A stretch of 64,000 nt of DNA, from assembly GCF_008807415.1 (NCBI RefSeq), contig NZ_CP043626.1:4564501-4628500 (forward strand), given 5' to 3'. How positions within the stretch are numbered: position 1 is the stretch's first letter; every line of letters starts with the position of its first letter. The DNA is from Pseudomonas denitrificans (nom. rej.). GTDB lineage: Bacteria; Pseudomonadota; Gammaproteobacteria; Pseudomonadales; Pseudomonadaceae. The translations under genes and the position numbers were made by a program. This document shows positions 1-8,221 of this stretch, piece after piece. The notes below the pieces were generated by a model. It had not been told where the DNA came from and ran no database searches. It saw only the letters and a program-made list of their open reading frames with translations.

Positions 1-1
1 G

Positions 2-964
2 GAAGCGGCGTTCAAGCGCCAGCTCGACCAGTCCAACGAACGCTTCGACGTCGGCCTCTCCGACAAGACCGACGTGCTCGAATCCCAGGCCAGCTACGAC
101 ACTGCGCGGGCCAACCGCCTGGTGGCCGAGCAGCAGGTGGATGACGCCTTCCAGGCCTTGGTGACCCTGACCAACCGCGAGTACAGCTCCATCGAGGGCA
201 TCCTCCACTCGCTGCCGGTCGTCGCGCCGATCCCCAACGACGCCAAGGCCTGGGTGGACACCTCGGTCCAGCAGAACCTGCGCCTGCAGGCCAGCAACTA
301 CGCGGTCGACGCCGCCGAAGAGACCCTGCGCCAGCGCAAGGCCGGCCACCTGCCGACCGTGGACGCCGTGGCCCAGTACCAGAAGGGCGACAACGATGCC
401 CTGGGCTTCTCCAACTCCGGCTTGCCGGGTGAGCCGCACTACGGCAAGTACGTCGACCAGAGCAGCATCGGCCTGCAGCTCAACGTGCCGATCTACAGCG
501 GCGGCCTGACCAGCTCCCAGGTCCGCGAGGCCTACCAGCGCCTGAACCAGAGCGAACAGCTGCGCGAAAGCCAGCGCCGCCAGGTGGTTCAGGACGCCCG
601 CAACCAGCACCGCGCGGTGAACACCGACGTGGAGCAGGTAAAGGCGCGTCGCCAGGCGATCATCTCCAACCAGAGCTCGCTGGAAGCCACCGAGATCGGT
701 TACCAGGTCGGTACCCGCAACATCGTCGACGTACTGGACGCCCAGCGTTCGCTGTACAACTCGGTGCGCGACTACAACAACACCCGCTACGACTACATCC
801 TCGACAACCTGAGCCTCAAGCAGACCGCCGGCACCCTCGCGCCGAGCGACCTGGAGGCACTGGGCGCGTACCTGAAGCCGGACTACAACCCGGACAAGGA
901 CTTCCTGCCGCCGGACCTGGCCAAGGCCGCCGAGGCGCAGCTCAAGGCTGGCGCGAAGTACTGA
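2..964 (+). CDS. tolC: TolC-family outer membrane efflux protein (3' part)
   Basis: The gene enters from the left edge and its N-terminus is missing; the reading frame begins at base 2. TolC proteins form the trimeric outer membrane and periplasmic duct of type I secretion and tripartite efflux systems. About 320 C-terminal residues are visible, rich in Gln, Ala and Leu helices typical of the coiled-coil tunnel, including a repeat-type segment with SDKTDVLESQASYDTA and a second with YQVGTRNIVDVLDAQRSLY. These two match the paired helical hairpins of the family. The position corresponds to PA4974 (OpmH) of P. aeruginosa as I remember the map. A strong terminator follows at once. The family is certain; which pump it serves is not visible. 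Confidence 0.9.
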   Translation, partial: EAAFKRQLDQSNERFDVGLSDKTDVLESQASYDTARANRLVAEQQVDDAFQALVTLTNREYSSIEGILHSLPVVAPIPNDAKAWVDTSVQQNLRLQASNYAVDAAEETLRQRKAGHLPTVDAVAQYQKGDNDALGFSNSGLPGEPHYGKYVDQSSIGLQLNVPIYSGGLTSSQVREAYQRLNQSEQLRESQRRQVVQDARNQHRAVNTDVEQVKARRQAIISNQSSLEATEIGYQVGTRNIVDVLDAQRSLYNSVRDYNNTRYDYILDNLSLKQTAGTLAPSDLEALGAYLKPDYNPDKDFLPPDLAKAAEAQLKAGAKY

Positions 965-976
965 TCCGCCCCCATG

Positions 977-1003
977 AAAAAGCCCCGCATCGCGGGGCTT
1001 TTT
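977..1003 (+). terminator. Rho-independent terminator of tolC
   Basis: A stem AAAAAGCCCC / GGGGCTTTTT with a short GC-containing loop ends in a run of five T, 13 bases after the tolC stop. The A and T tracts flank the stem, so it could act in both directions and also end the convergent aldolase transcript. Confidence 0.85.
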
Positions 1004-1061
1004 CTTGCCGGACAATCGCCCTGGCATTGATCGCAGAAGCGGACTGAAACGACGGCGCCGG

Positions 1062-1856
1062 TCAGTCGCGATACCCCGGCGCCACCCGGTCCAGCATGCG
1101 CAGCAATGCCGACCACGCCAGGTCGTAACCATCCGGGTCGCTCAACTCCCCTTCCGCCAGCGGCCGCGCCGGGGCGTTGAATTGCTGCTCGGTGTGACGG
1201 CACACCTCCTCCGGCGGGATCACCAGCTCACCGCCCGCCTGGGCCGCCAGCTGGATGTCGCAGGCTTTCTCCAGGTAGTACATGCGCAGGAACGCCTGCT
1301 GCACCGTCTGCCCTACGGTCAGCAGGCCGTGGTTGCGCAGCATCAGGCCGTAGTGGTCGCCCAGGTCGCGCACCAGGCGCTCCTGCTCGTCCATCGACAA
1401 GGCGATGCCCTCGTAGTCGTGGTAGCCGAGGCGTCCGTAGAACTCCAGGGATATCTGGTTCAGCGGCAGCAAACCGCAGGCCTGTGCCGCCACCGCGCAG
1501 CCGGCGCGGGTGTGGGTATGCAGCACGCACTGCGCGTCTTCGCGGGCGCCGTGGATGGCGCTGTGGATCACGAAGCCGGCCGGGTTGACCTTGTATGGCG
1601 ACGGCTCCACCGCATGGCCGGACAGGTCGATCTTCACCAGGCTGGAGGCGGTGATCTCGTCGAACATCAGGCCATAGGGGTTGATCAGGAAATGGTGTTC
1701 GGGACCGGGGATGCGCACTGAGATGTGGGTGAAGATCAGGTCGGTCATGCGGTAGTGCGCGATCAGGCGGTAGCAGGCCGCCAGCTCCTCACGCAGTGTC
1801 CATTCTTCGGGCGAACAGGTGGCGCGGCTCGGGGCCGGCGCCTGCAGCGACGTCAT
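1062..1856 (-). CDS. class II aldolase/adducin family protein
   Basis: 264 residues, the usual size for zinc-dependent class II aldolases, epimerases and decarboxylases of the L-fuculose-phosphate aldolase fold. Candidate metal ligands are visible: the pair H113 and H115 in VLHTHTRAG, and H176 in LRNHGLL. The N-terminal helix EEWTLREELAACYRLIAHYRM is typical of the adducin head. A strong ribosome binding site (GAGGAGGAG) lies just upstream of the ATG. It is 65 bases downstream of the binding-protein gene on the same strand, so the two are probably cotranscribed. Family members act on phosphorylated or free hydroxy-keto compounds; this substrate cannot be read from sequence. A role in the same catabolic pathway as the divergent oxidoreductase is an inference from context. 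Confidence 0.85.
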   Translation of the reverse strand: MTSLQAPAPSRATCSPEEWTLREELAACYRLIAHYRMTDLIFTHISVRIPGPEHHFLINPYGLMFDEITASSLVKIDLSGHAVEPSPYKVNPAGFVIHSAIHGAREDAQCVLHTHTRAGCAVAAQACGLLPLNQISLEFYGRLGYHDYEGIALSMDEQERLVRDLGDHYGLMLRNHGLLTVGQTVQQAFLRMYYLEKACDIQLAAQAGGELVIPPEEVCRHTEQQFNAPARPLAEGELSDPDGYDLAWSALLRMLDRVAPGYRD

Positions 1857-1921
1857 GGTGCTCTCCTCCTCAAGGCAAAAGGCGCCGGGGCGATTGCCCC
1901 GGCGTCACGGTCACGATCTGG

Positions 1922-2995
1922 TCATTGCGCGGCCCAGGCGTTGAAGCGTTCTTCCAGCTCCTCGCCGTGGTCAACCCAGAACTCGTCGTCCATCGCCAGG
2001 CCCACGGGCAGGTTCTGCTTCGAGGTCGGCACCCAGCCAGCGAGGTCGGCAGGCAGGCGTTCGGCGGCCTGCGTGTTGGTCGGACCATACGCAATGTGCT
2101 TCACGTAGTCGACTTGCGCATCGGCGCCGTTGGCGAAGGCGATGAAGCGCTTGGCCGCATCGACGTGCGTGGAGCCCTTGATGATCGCCCAGTAGTCCAT
2201 GCCGTACAGGCTGCCCGGCCAGACCAGTTGCAGGTTGCGCCCGGCCTTGAAGGCATCGGCGATACGCCCGGTGTAGGTGGTGGTCATCACCACATCACCG
2301 GCGGCCAGCCACTGCGGCGGTTGCGCGCCAGCCTCCCACCACTGCACGTAGGGCTTGATCTGGTCGAGCTTGGCGAAGGCACGGTCGACGCCGGCCTTGG
2401 TGCCCAGTTCCTTGTAGACGTCCGCGGGCTTCACGCCGTCGGCCATCAGGGCGAACTCCAGGTTGTAGATGGCGCGCTTGCGCAGGCCACGCTTGCCGGG
2501 GAATTTCTTCACGTCCCAGAAATCCGCCCAGGATTGCGGCGCCGGCTTGAGCTTGTCGGCGTCGTAGGCGATGGCCACGCCCCAGACCAGCGCAGCGGAA
2601 CCACAGTCCTTCGCGGCATTGGAAATCAGCTGGTCCTTGCCGCCGATCTGCTGCCAGTCCAGCGGCACGAACAGGCCTTCGTCGCAGCCCCGGGCCAGGT
2701 CCGGCCCTTCGATCTGCACCACATCCCAGTCGGCATGGCCGGTGTCGGCCATCACCTTGATGCGCGCCATCTCGCCGTTGTACTCGGTCTGGGTCACGCC
2801 GACCCCGGACTGCTTGCTGAAGGGCTGGAAGAAGGCTGCGTCCTGGGCCTTCTGGCCGGCGCCGCCGTAGCCCACTACCACCATGTTCTCGGCGGCCTGG
2901 GCGGCGCCGCAGCAGAGCCCGAGTGCAAGCAGCAGCGGCGAGACGGCGGTCTTGAGGAAGGAGCGCTTGTGGCAGGTGTTGCGGTGGAAAGTCAT
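1922..2995 (-). CDS. periplasmic ABC-transporter substrate-binding protein (PotD/PotF-like)
   Basis: The chosen start, MTFHRNTCHKRSFLKTAV, gives 357 residues and a clear Sec signal peptide (basic n-region, hydrophobic LLLALGLCCG, cleavage near AQAA). An upstream in-frame start at 3130 would bury the signal peptide. The mature part, with VVVGYGGAGQKAQDAAFFQPF near the N-terminus and WWEAGAQPPQWLAAGDV in the middle, looks like the cluster D spermidine/putrescine-type binding proteins, which bind polyamines, amines and related small cations. No permease or ATPase gene is present in this window, so it is either an orphan or uses transporter subunits encoded elsewhere. It is transcribed with the aldolase and divergently from the cupin/oxidoreductase pair. 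Ligand unknown; an amine is a guess from the family. Confidence 0.85.
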   Translation of the reverse strand: MTFHRNTCHKRSFLKTAVSPLLLALGLCCGAAQAAENMVVVGYGGAGQKAQDAAFFQPFSKQSGVGVTQTEYNGEMARIKVMADTGHADWDVVQIEGPDLARGCDEGLFVPLDWQQIGGKDQLISNAAKDCGSAALVWGVAIAYDADKLKPAPQSWADFWDVKKFPGKRGLRKRAIYNLEFALMADGVKPADVYKELGTKAGVDRAFAKLDQIKPYVQWWEAGAQPPQWLAAGDVVMTTTYTGRIADAFKAGRNLQLVWPGSLYGMDYWAIIKGSTHVDAAKRFIAFANGADAQVDYVKHIAYGPTNTQAAERLPADLAGWVPTSKQNLPVGLAMDDEFWVDHGEELEERFNAWAAQ

Positions 2996-3343
2996 CGAGC
3001 ATACCCCCAGTCGTAGGTGGCAATGGGCGCAGCCGGGATGGCCGCGCACACGCTGGACGGGCGCGCCGAAACAACGTTGCAGGAAAGGCAGGGCAGTGAG
3101 AAATCGATTGCCAGCGGGTGGGCCCGCCATGCGAGGGGGGACCGTACGGGACGGTTCATGCGCCTCTCCTCTTGTAGTTGTTGTGGAGCACGTCGCGGTG
3201 ACCCGGAGGCGTCCGGGGCGAGATTGAAACTACCCAGTCACTTTTAAAAAAACAAGTTGATTTTTTACTGGCGGTAAATTTCCATAGATACAACTTAAAT
3301 AACACTTGCCTAGACAACATTGTCCGTTCGAGGAGAAGCCGCC
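2996..3343. promoter_or_regulatory. divergent control region of the putative catabolic locus
   Basis: 348 bases without a gene separate the binding-protein and cupin starts. The segment 3236-3312 is strikingly A+T-rich for this genome. Visible symmetric elements are TTTAC-N5-GTAAA at 3264-3278, AAGTTG (3254-3259) facing CAACTT (3291-3296), and GACAA-CA-TTGTC at 3313-3324, about 20 bases before the cupin start. These are candidate operators and promoters for both directions, possibly for the nearby XRE-cupin regulator. That link is inference. Confidence 0.45.
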
Positions 3344-3694
3344 GTGTCCCAGGTCCGTCACTTCCAGCAGTCCGCCCTGCAATTCCAACCCTACGGTGGG
3401 CAAGACATCGAACGCGCCGCCATCTGCCGGCTGATCGGCCCGGCGGACAGCGAAACCATGGGCGCGGGCCTGGCGCGTTTCGACGGCGTGTCCATCGAGT
3501 GGACGGTGCTCTACGACGAGCTGATCGTGGTGCTGGAAGGCAATTTCCGCCTGCGCCTGGTCGACCAGGTGATCGACGCCAAACCGGGCGACGTGATCTG
3601 GGTCCCCGAACGCACGCCGCTGGCCTACGAAGGCGAGAAAGCCTGCGTGTTCTACGCGCTCTACCCGGTGGACTGGCAAGCGCGCAACGCCTGA
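3344..3694 (+). CDS. small cupin (EutQ-like)
   Basis: 116 residues from a GTG start, chosen because AGGAG lies 8 bases upstream; a TTG at 3320 is the only longer option and has no ribosome binding site. A single cupin barrel is visible: the turn around DELIVVLEGNFRLRLVDQ, then AKPGDVIWVPERTPLAYEG, the PGD..W.P pattern of cupin motif 2. Similar small cupins are annotated as EutQ-like in ethanolamine and other amine catabolic loci. Their activity is poorly defined and some may bind or isomerise pathway intermediates. It is 83 bases upstream of the oxidoreductase and very likely in one transcript with it. Confidence 0.75.
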   Translation: MSQVRHFQQSALQFQPYGGQDIERAAICRLIGPADSETMGAGLARFDGVSIEWTVLYDELIVVLEGNFRLRLVDQVIDAKPGDVIWVPERTPLAYEGEKACVFYALYPVDWQARNA

Positions 3695-3777
3695 GCCCGC
3701 TCACCGGCCGCCCGACGCGGCCGGCGTTTCAACGCTGCACCCCAAGCTGCACCACAACAAGAATCCGGAGTTGCCCG

Positions 3778-5727
3778 ATGAGCCAGTTTCCCCACCTGTT
3801 CAGCCCGCTGCGCATCCGCGGCAAGGAGCTGAAGAACCGCATCATGTCCACCGGGCACGACACCTCGATGCCCACCGACAACCTGGTCAATGACCAGTTG
3901 GTGGCCTACCACACCGCCCGCGCCAAGGGCGGCGTCGGCCTGATCGTGCTGCAGGTCGCCGGCGTGCACGACAGCGCCCGCTACACCTCCCACGTGCTGA
4001 TGGCCACCGATGACGAGTGCATTCCCGGCTACCGGCGCATCGCCGAGGCCTGCCACGCCGAGGGCACCGTGGTGCTGTCGCAGGTGTTCCACCCTGGCCG
4101 CGAGATCATGGAATCCAGCGACGGCCTGCTGGCCGTGGCCTACGCGCCGTCCGCCTCGCCCAACGAACGCTTCCGGGTGATGCCCCGCGAGCTGAGCCAG
4201 GCGATGATCGACGAGATCGTCCAGGGCTACGCCGACGCCGCTCGCCGCCTGCATGCCGCCGGCATCGACGGCGTGGAAGTGGTCGCCAGCCACGGCTACC
4301 TGCCGGCGCAGTTCCTCAACCCACGGGTGAACCGCCGCACCGACGGCTACAACGGCGACCTCGACGCACGCCTGCGCTTCACCCGCGAAGTGATCGCCGC
4401 CGTGCGCGCCGCCACCGACCCGGAGTTCATCATCGGCCTGCGCATCTCCGCCGACGAGCGCGACCCGGAAGGCCTCACCGAAGACGAATCGCTGCAGGGC
4501 GTGAAGGGCCTGCAGGACTCGCTGGACTACGTGCACATAGTCGCTGGCACCTCCGCCTCGCTGGGCGGTGCCATCCATATCGTTCCGCCGATGGCCGTCG
4601 AAGCGGCTTACCTGGCGAACGAAGCCGGCACCTTCAAGCGCAACCTGGAGATCCCGCTGTTCGTCACCGGGCGCATCAACCAGCCGCAGGAAGCCGAGCT
4701 GATCCTCGCCCGCGGCCAGGCCGACGTCTGCGGCATGACCCGCGCGCTGATCTGCGACCCACAGATGCCGGGCAAGACCGAAAGCGGCCGCGTCGAGGAC
4801 GTGCGCGCCTGCATCGCCTGCAACCAGGCGTGCATCGGCCACTTCCACCGCGGCTACCCGATCTCCTGCATCCAGCACCCGGAAACCGGCCGCGAGCTGA
4901 TCTACGCCGAACGCAAGATGGCCGCCCAGCGCAAGCGCGTGCTGGTGGTCGGCGGCGGGCCGGCCGGCATGAAGGCCGCCGCCGTTGCGGCACAGCGCGG
5001 CCATCAGGTCACCCTCTGCGAAGCCACCGGCCAGCTCGGCGGGCAGGTCAATCTTGCCCAGTTGCTGCCACGCCGGGCGGAGTTCGGCGGCGCCTCCACC
5101 AACCTGCAACGCGAGATGCAGCTGGCCGGCGTCGAAGTGCGCCGCAACACCCGCGTCGACCGTGCATTGGTCGAGCAGGAACGCCCCGACGTGGTGATAG
5201 TCGCCACCGGCGCCACACCCTATCGCCCGCCCTACGAGGAAGCCGGCGAACTGCAGGTGGTGGATGCCTGGCAGGTGCTGCGCGGCGAAGTGAAACTGGG
5301 CCGCTCGGTGCTGGTCACCGACTGGCGCGCCGACTGGATCGCCCCCGGCATCGCCGAGCGCCTGGTGCGCGACGGCCACCAGGTGCACCTGGCGGTAAAC
5401 GGCACCCACGCCGGCGAGAGCCTGCCGCTCTATGTGCGTGACCACATGGCCGGCGAACTGCACCGCCTGGGCATCACCATCACCCCTTATGCGCGCCTGT
5501 ACGGCGTCGACGACAGCACCGTGTACCTGCAACACACCGCCAGCGGCGAGCCGATGCTGGTGGAAAACATCGACACCCTGGTGCTCTGCCAGGGCCACCA
5601 GCCGGTGGACGAACTGGCCGACGCAATCGCCGACCTCACCGAGGTTCGCCGCATCGGCGACTGCCTGGCGCCACGCACGGCGGAGGAAGCGATCTACGAG
5701 GGGCTGAAAGCGGGGTGGGCGATCTGA
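3778..5727 (+). CDS. FMN/4Fe-4S/FAD oxidoreductase of the TMADH/2,4-dienoyl-CoA reductase family
   Basis: 649 residues from ATG with CGGAG upstream. The N-terminal half (about 1-340) is an old-yellow-enzyme TIM barrel that binds FMN. C345, C348, C352 and C364 form the C-x2-C-x3-C-x11-C cluster that holds a 4Fe-4S centre. From about residue 389 an FAD dinucleotide fold follows (VLVVGGGPAGMKAA), with a second Rossmann segment near 515. This architecture is shared by trimethylamine and dimethylamine dehydrogenases, 2,4-dienoyl-CoA reductase, and demethylases such as N-methylproline demethylase and the DgcA subunit of dimethylglycine demethylase. The N-terminal STGHDTSM stretch and the amine-type binding protein next door point to an N-methylated amine or betaine-like substrate, but this is inference. 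It is probably cytoplasmic. Confidence 0.85.
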   Translation: MSQFPHLFSPLRIRGKELKNRIMSTGHDTSMPTDNLVNDQLVAYHTARAKGGVGLIVLQVAGVHDSARYTSHVLMATDDECIPGYRRIAEACHAEGTVVLSQVFHPGREIMESSDGLLAVAYAPSASPNERFRVMPRELSQAMIDEIVQGYADAARRLHAAGIDGVEVVASHGYLPAQFLNPRVNRRTDGYNGDLDARLRFTREVIAAVRAATDPEFIIGLRISADERDPEGLTEDESLQGVKGLQDSLDYVHIVAGTSASLGGAIHIVPPMAVEAAYLANEAGTFKRNLEIPLFVTGRINQPQEAELILARGQADVCGMTRALICDPQMPGKTESGRVEDVRACIACNQACIGHFHRGYPISCIQHPETGRELIYAERKMAAQRKRVLVVGGGPAGMKAAAVAAQRGHQVTLCEATGQLGGQVNLAQLLPRRAEFGGASTNLQREMQLAGVEVRRNTRVDRALVEQERPDVVIVATGATPYRPPYEEAGELQVVDAWQVLRGEVKLGRSVLVTDWRADWIAPGIAERLVRDGHQVHLAVNGTHAGESLPLYVRDHMAGELHRLGITITPYARLYGVDDSTVYLQHTASGEPMLVENIDTLVLCQGHQPVDELADAIADLTEVRRIGDCLAPRTAEEAIYEGLKAGWAI

Positions 5728-5737
5728 GCCTGCTTGA

Positions 5738-5769
5738 GCCCTGGGGACGGATCAATCCGTCCCCAGGGC
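5738..5769 (+). terminator. perfect inverted repeat after the oxidoreductase
   Basis: A perfect 15-base inverted repeat (GCCCTGGGGACGGAT and its complement) with a CA centre lies 10 bases after the oxidoreductase stop. There is no T tract, so it is a 3' stem-loop that may protect or end the message rather than a classical intrinsic terminator. Confidence 0.6.
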
Positions 5770-5824
5770 CAATCGACCAGGATTGCGTTCTAGAATGGCC
5801 GCTCCGCAGCCAATCGTTGAAGCC

Positions 5825-6247
5825 ATGAACGCAGGTCTCGCCAAACTCGTCGCCGACTACCAGCGCGCCGTACGCCAGGCAGTGGCGCTACTCGAACAAT
5901 CGGCCATCGCTCGCCCCGCCAGTAATCGCGAATGGGCATTTCTCGACATTCCCCACCGGGGAACACTCAAAGACGGTGTGCACTACTTCAAGCATGGCTA
6001 CGGCTGCGCCGTGCACCTGCCTGATGGAACCGTGGACTTCGACTTTGGCGCCAAGGGTGAAATCGACGGGTTCGATTTCTGGCGTCTGGCCGGCTTCGCG
6101 GAAGCGAAGCTACCTGACTATGGTTTTGCCGACGAAGATGCCCTCAAGAAGTGCTTCAGCCAGGAAATCGAAGCTGGAACGCTGCGGTACTCCGGCTACA
6201 TCCTCTACTACCTTGTGCGTTTTGAGCCGAACTGCGCGCAACGATGA
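5825..6247 (+). CDS. hypothetical protein, DUF6896-like
   Basis: About 140 residues. The longer ATG at 5795 overlaps a good -10 element (TAGAAT, 5791-5796), so the later ATG at 5825 is preferred. There is no signal peptide or membrane segment. The core reads FLDIPHRGTLKDGVHYFKHGYGCAVHLP followed by VDFDFG and GFDFWRLAGFAE, an acidic and aromatic pattern that I associate with small proteins of the DUF6896 type, some of which sit near toxin or immunity genes. I do not know a function. It sits between the oxidoreductase and the XRE-cupin regulator and has its own apparent promoter, so it need not belong to the catabolic locus. Confidence 0.6.
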   Translation: MNAGLAKLVADYQRAVRQAVALLEQSAIARPASNREWAFLDIPHRGTLKDGVHYFKHGYGCAVHLPDGTVDFDFGAKGEIDGFDFWRLAGFAEAKLPDYGFADEDALKKCFSQEIEAGTLRYSGYILYYLVRFEPNCAQR

Positions 6248-6261
6248 ATCGGCGCATTGTT

Positions 6262-6267
6262 TAGAAT
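6262..6267 (+). promoter_or_regulatory. -10 element for the XRE-cupin gene
   Basis: TAGAAT lies 35 bases before the chosen ATG, giving a short leader. The same hexamer precedes two other plus-strand genes here (5791-5796 and 9250-9255). No convincing -35 hexamer is visible. Confidence 0.4.
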
Positions 6268-6301
6268 GCCCCACGACGCCAATCGCCAGGACCACCGCCG
6301 C

Positions 6302-6895
6302 ATGAGCCGCAAAGCCCCGCAGGAAGCCCCCGCCAACGCCGAAGCGCAGTTCCTCGGCACCCGCATCCGCGGCCTGCGCAAGCGGCGCGGCATGACCCTG
6401 GCGGAGCTGGCCGAGCAGAGCGGGCTGACCGCCGGCTACATCAGCCAGCTGGAACGCAACCTGGCCTATCCGTCGATCCCGGCGCTGTTCAACATCGCCC
6501 GCAGCCTGGGGGTGACCATCCAGTGGTTCTTCGCCAGCGAAGTGCAGGTCGACCCGGCCGACGCCGGCTACGTGGTACGGCGCAACGCCCGCACCAGCGT
6601 GCATTACGAAGACGGCATCGTCGACGAACTGCTCAGCCCGCAGCCCAGCCGCCAGCTGGAAATCCTCCACTCGAAGTTTCCGCCCGGCACCTACAGCCAG
6701 CAGAGCTACAGCCACGACGGCGAGGAAGCCGGCTACCTGCTCAGCGGCACCTTCGAGCTCTGGGTGGGCGAGCGGCATTTCGTGCTCAACGAAGGCGACA
6801 GCTTCAGCTATTCCAGCCAGGAGCCACACCGCTACGGCAACCCCGGCGAGGTGGATGCCGTGGTGCTCTGGGTGATTACGCCGCCGACTTTCTGA
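6302..6895 (+). CDS. XRE-family transcriptional regulator with C-terminal cupin
   Basis: 197 residues from MSRKAP; a longer start at 6257 would lie upstream of the -10 element. Residues about 18-75 form a helix-turn-helix of the lambda-repressor class (IRGLRKRRGMTLAELAEQSGLTAG, then ISQLERNLAYPS). Residues about 105-195 form a cupin sensor (PGTYSQQSYSHDGEEAGYLLSGTFELW, then LNEGDSFSYSSQEPHRYGN). This is the MocR-unrelated XRE-cupin class represented by PuuR of putrescine catabolism and PauR and PsdR in Pseudomonas; members often repress amine, amino acid or peptide catabolic genes nearby. It is the obvious candidate regulator of the divergent locus at 1062-5727. The 3' end overlaps waaA by 20 bases tail to tail. 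Confidence 0.85.
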   Translation: MSRKAPQEAPANAEAQFLGTRIRGLRKRRGMTLAELAEQSGLTAGYISQLERNLAYPSIPALFNIARSLGVTIQWFFASEVQVDPADAGYVVRRNARTSVHYEDGIVDELLSPQPSRQLEILHSKFPPGTYSQQSYSHDGEEAGYLLSGTFELWVGERHFVLNEGDSFSYSSQEPHRYGNPGEVDAVVLWVITPPTF

Positions 6896-8156
6896 TCAGT
6901 CGTCCAAGCCCATCCAGCAACCGCCCCAGCGCCCCCTGGTTGGCCTTCATCACGCCCAATCCCGCTTCGGCCATGCGCTCAGCCGAAGTCGGCTCGTCCC
7001 ACAGGGCCGCTACGGCGACGGCCAGCGAAGGCGCATCGACCACTTCGCGCAGCGCGCCGACTTCGCGCAGTTGCGCAGCGATTTCCAGGAAGTTGAACAG
7101 GTGCGGGCCGGACAGCACCGGCTTGCCCAGCGCCGCCGGCTCCAGCAGGTTATGTCCGCCATTGGGCACCAGGCTGCCGCCGACGAAGGCGACATCGGCC
7201 AGCGCATAGAGGAACAGCAGCTCGCCCATGGTGTCGCCCAGCAGCACCTGGGTGTCCGCCGTGACCTGCTCACCGGTGGAGCGGCGCAGGGTGCGCAAGC
7301 CTTCGCGGCTGCACAGCTCGAACATCGGGTTGAAGCGTTCCGGGTGGCGGGGCACCAGGATCAGCAGCGCCTCCGGGTGCTTTTCCAGCAACTGGCGATG
7401 CGCAGCGAGGATGATTTCGTCTTCCCCGGCATGGGTGCTGGCGGCAATCCAGACTGGTCGCTGCAGCGCCTGCCACTGGCCGCGCAGGTCACTGGCGCGC
7501 GCCAGCAGCTCGGGATCGATGGTCAGGTCGAACTTGATCGAACCGGTCACGCTCACGCAGTCCGGGCGCGCACCAAGCTGGCGGAAGCGTTCGGCTTCGG
7601 CCTCGGTCTGCACGGCGATCCAGCTCATCTCTTCCAGCATCGGCCGGGTCAGCCCGGCGAAGCGCGCATAACCGCGCGCCGAGCGCTCAGACAGCCGCGC
7701 ATTGGCCAGAGCCACCGGAATGCCGCGCTTGGCGCACTGGTGGATATGGTTTGGCCACAGCTCGGTTTCCATGATCACGCCCAGCACCGGCTGCGCACGG
7801 TCGAGGAAGCGCGCCGCCGCACAGGGCAGGTCGTAAGGCAGGTAGCAGTGCTGCACCTGGTCGCCGAACAGCGCGCGGATGCGCTCGGAGCCGGTGGGCG
7901 TCATGCAGGTGACGGTGATCGGCAGGCCGGGGTGGCGCTGCATCAGCGCGCGGATCATCGGCGCGGCAGCAATGCTCTCGCCCACCGACACCGCATGCAC
8001 CCAGATGCCGCCAGGCTTGAGCGCCGGCAGGCCGAGGGCGAAGCGCTCGCCGACGCGCTGGGCATAGGCCGGCGCCTTGCGCGAGCGCAGGAACAGGCGC
8101 AGCGCAACCAGCGGCAGGCCCAGGTGGAACAGCAGGGTATAGAGGGTCCGGTTCAT
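6876..8156 (-). CDS. waaA: 3-deoxy-D-manno-octulosonic acid (Kdo) transferase
   Basis: 426 residues starting at MNRTLYTLLFHLGLPLVALRL, which holds the N-terminal membrane anchor; an upstream in-frame start at 8231 adds an unlikely extension. WaaA (KdtA, GT30) transfers Kdo from CMP-Kdo to lipid IVA at the inner face of the inner membrane, an essential step of lipid A-core synthesis. Family segments are clear: GIWVHAVSVGE, ITVTCMTPTGSER, the catalytic-domain ETELWPN, and near the C-terminus VGGSLVPNGGHNLLEPAALGKPVLSGPH. It stands alone here, away from the main core operon, as PA4988 does in PAO1. Confidence 0.95.
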   Translation of the reverse strand: MNRTLYTLLFHLGLPLVALRLFLRSRKAPAYAQRVGERFALGLPALKPGGIWVHAVSVGESIAAAPMIRALMQRHPGLPITVTCMTPTGSERIRALFGDQVQHCYLPYDLPCAAARFLDRAQPVLGVIMETELWPNHIHQCAKRGIPVALANARLSERSARGYARFAGLTRPMLEEMSWIAVQTEAEAERFRQLGARPDCVSVTGSIKFDLTIDPELLARASDLRGQWQALQRPVWIAASTHAGEDEIILAAHRQLLEKHPEALLILVPRHPERFNPMFELCSREGLRTLRRSTGEQVTADTQVLLGDTMGELLFLYALADVAFVGGSLVPNGGHNLLEPAALGKPVLSGPHLFNFLEIAAQLREVGALREVVDAPSLAVAVAALWDEPTSAERMAEAGLGVMKANQGALGRLLDGLGRLIRKSAA

Positions 8157-8221
8157 GGCGGCGGAGAGTAGCAAATTCCCCTCATCCCCCGCCGCAGAAT
8201 CCATCAGAGCCGCGCCAGTCG

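Noticed and set aside
3661..5598. 645-codon open frame on the minus strand
   Set aside because: It lies wholly opposite the TMADH-family oxidoreductase. High G+C leaves antisense frames open; its His/Ala/Gly-rich translation has no domain character.
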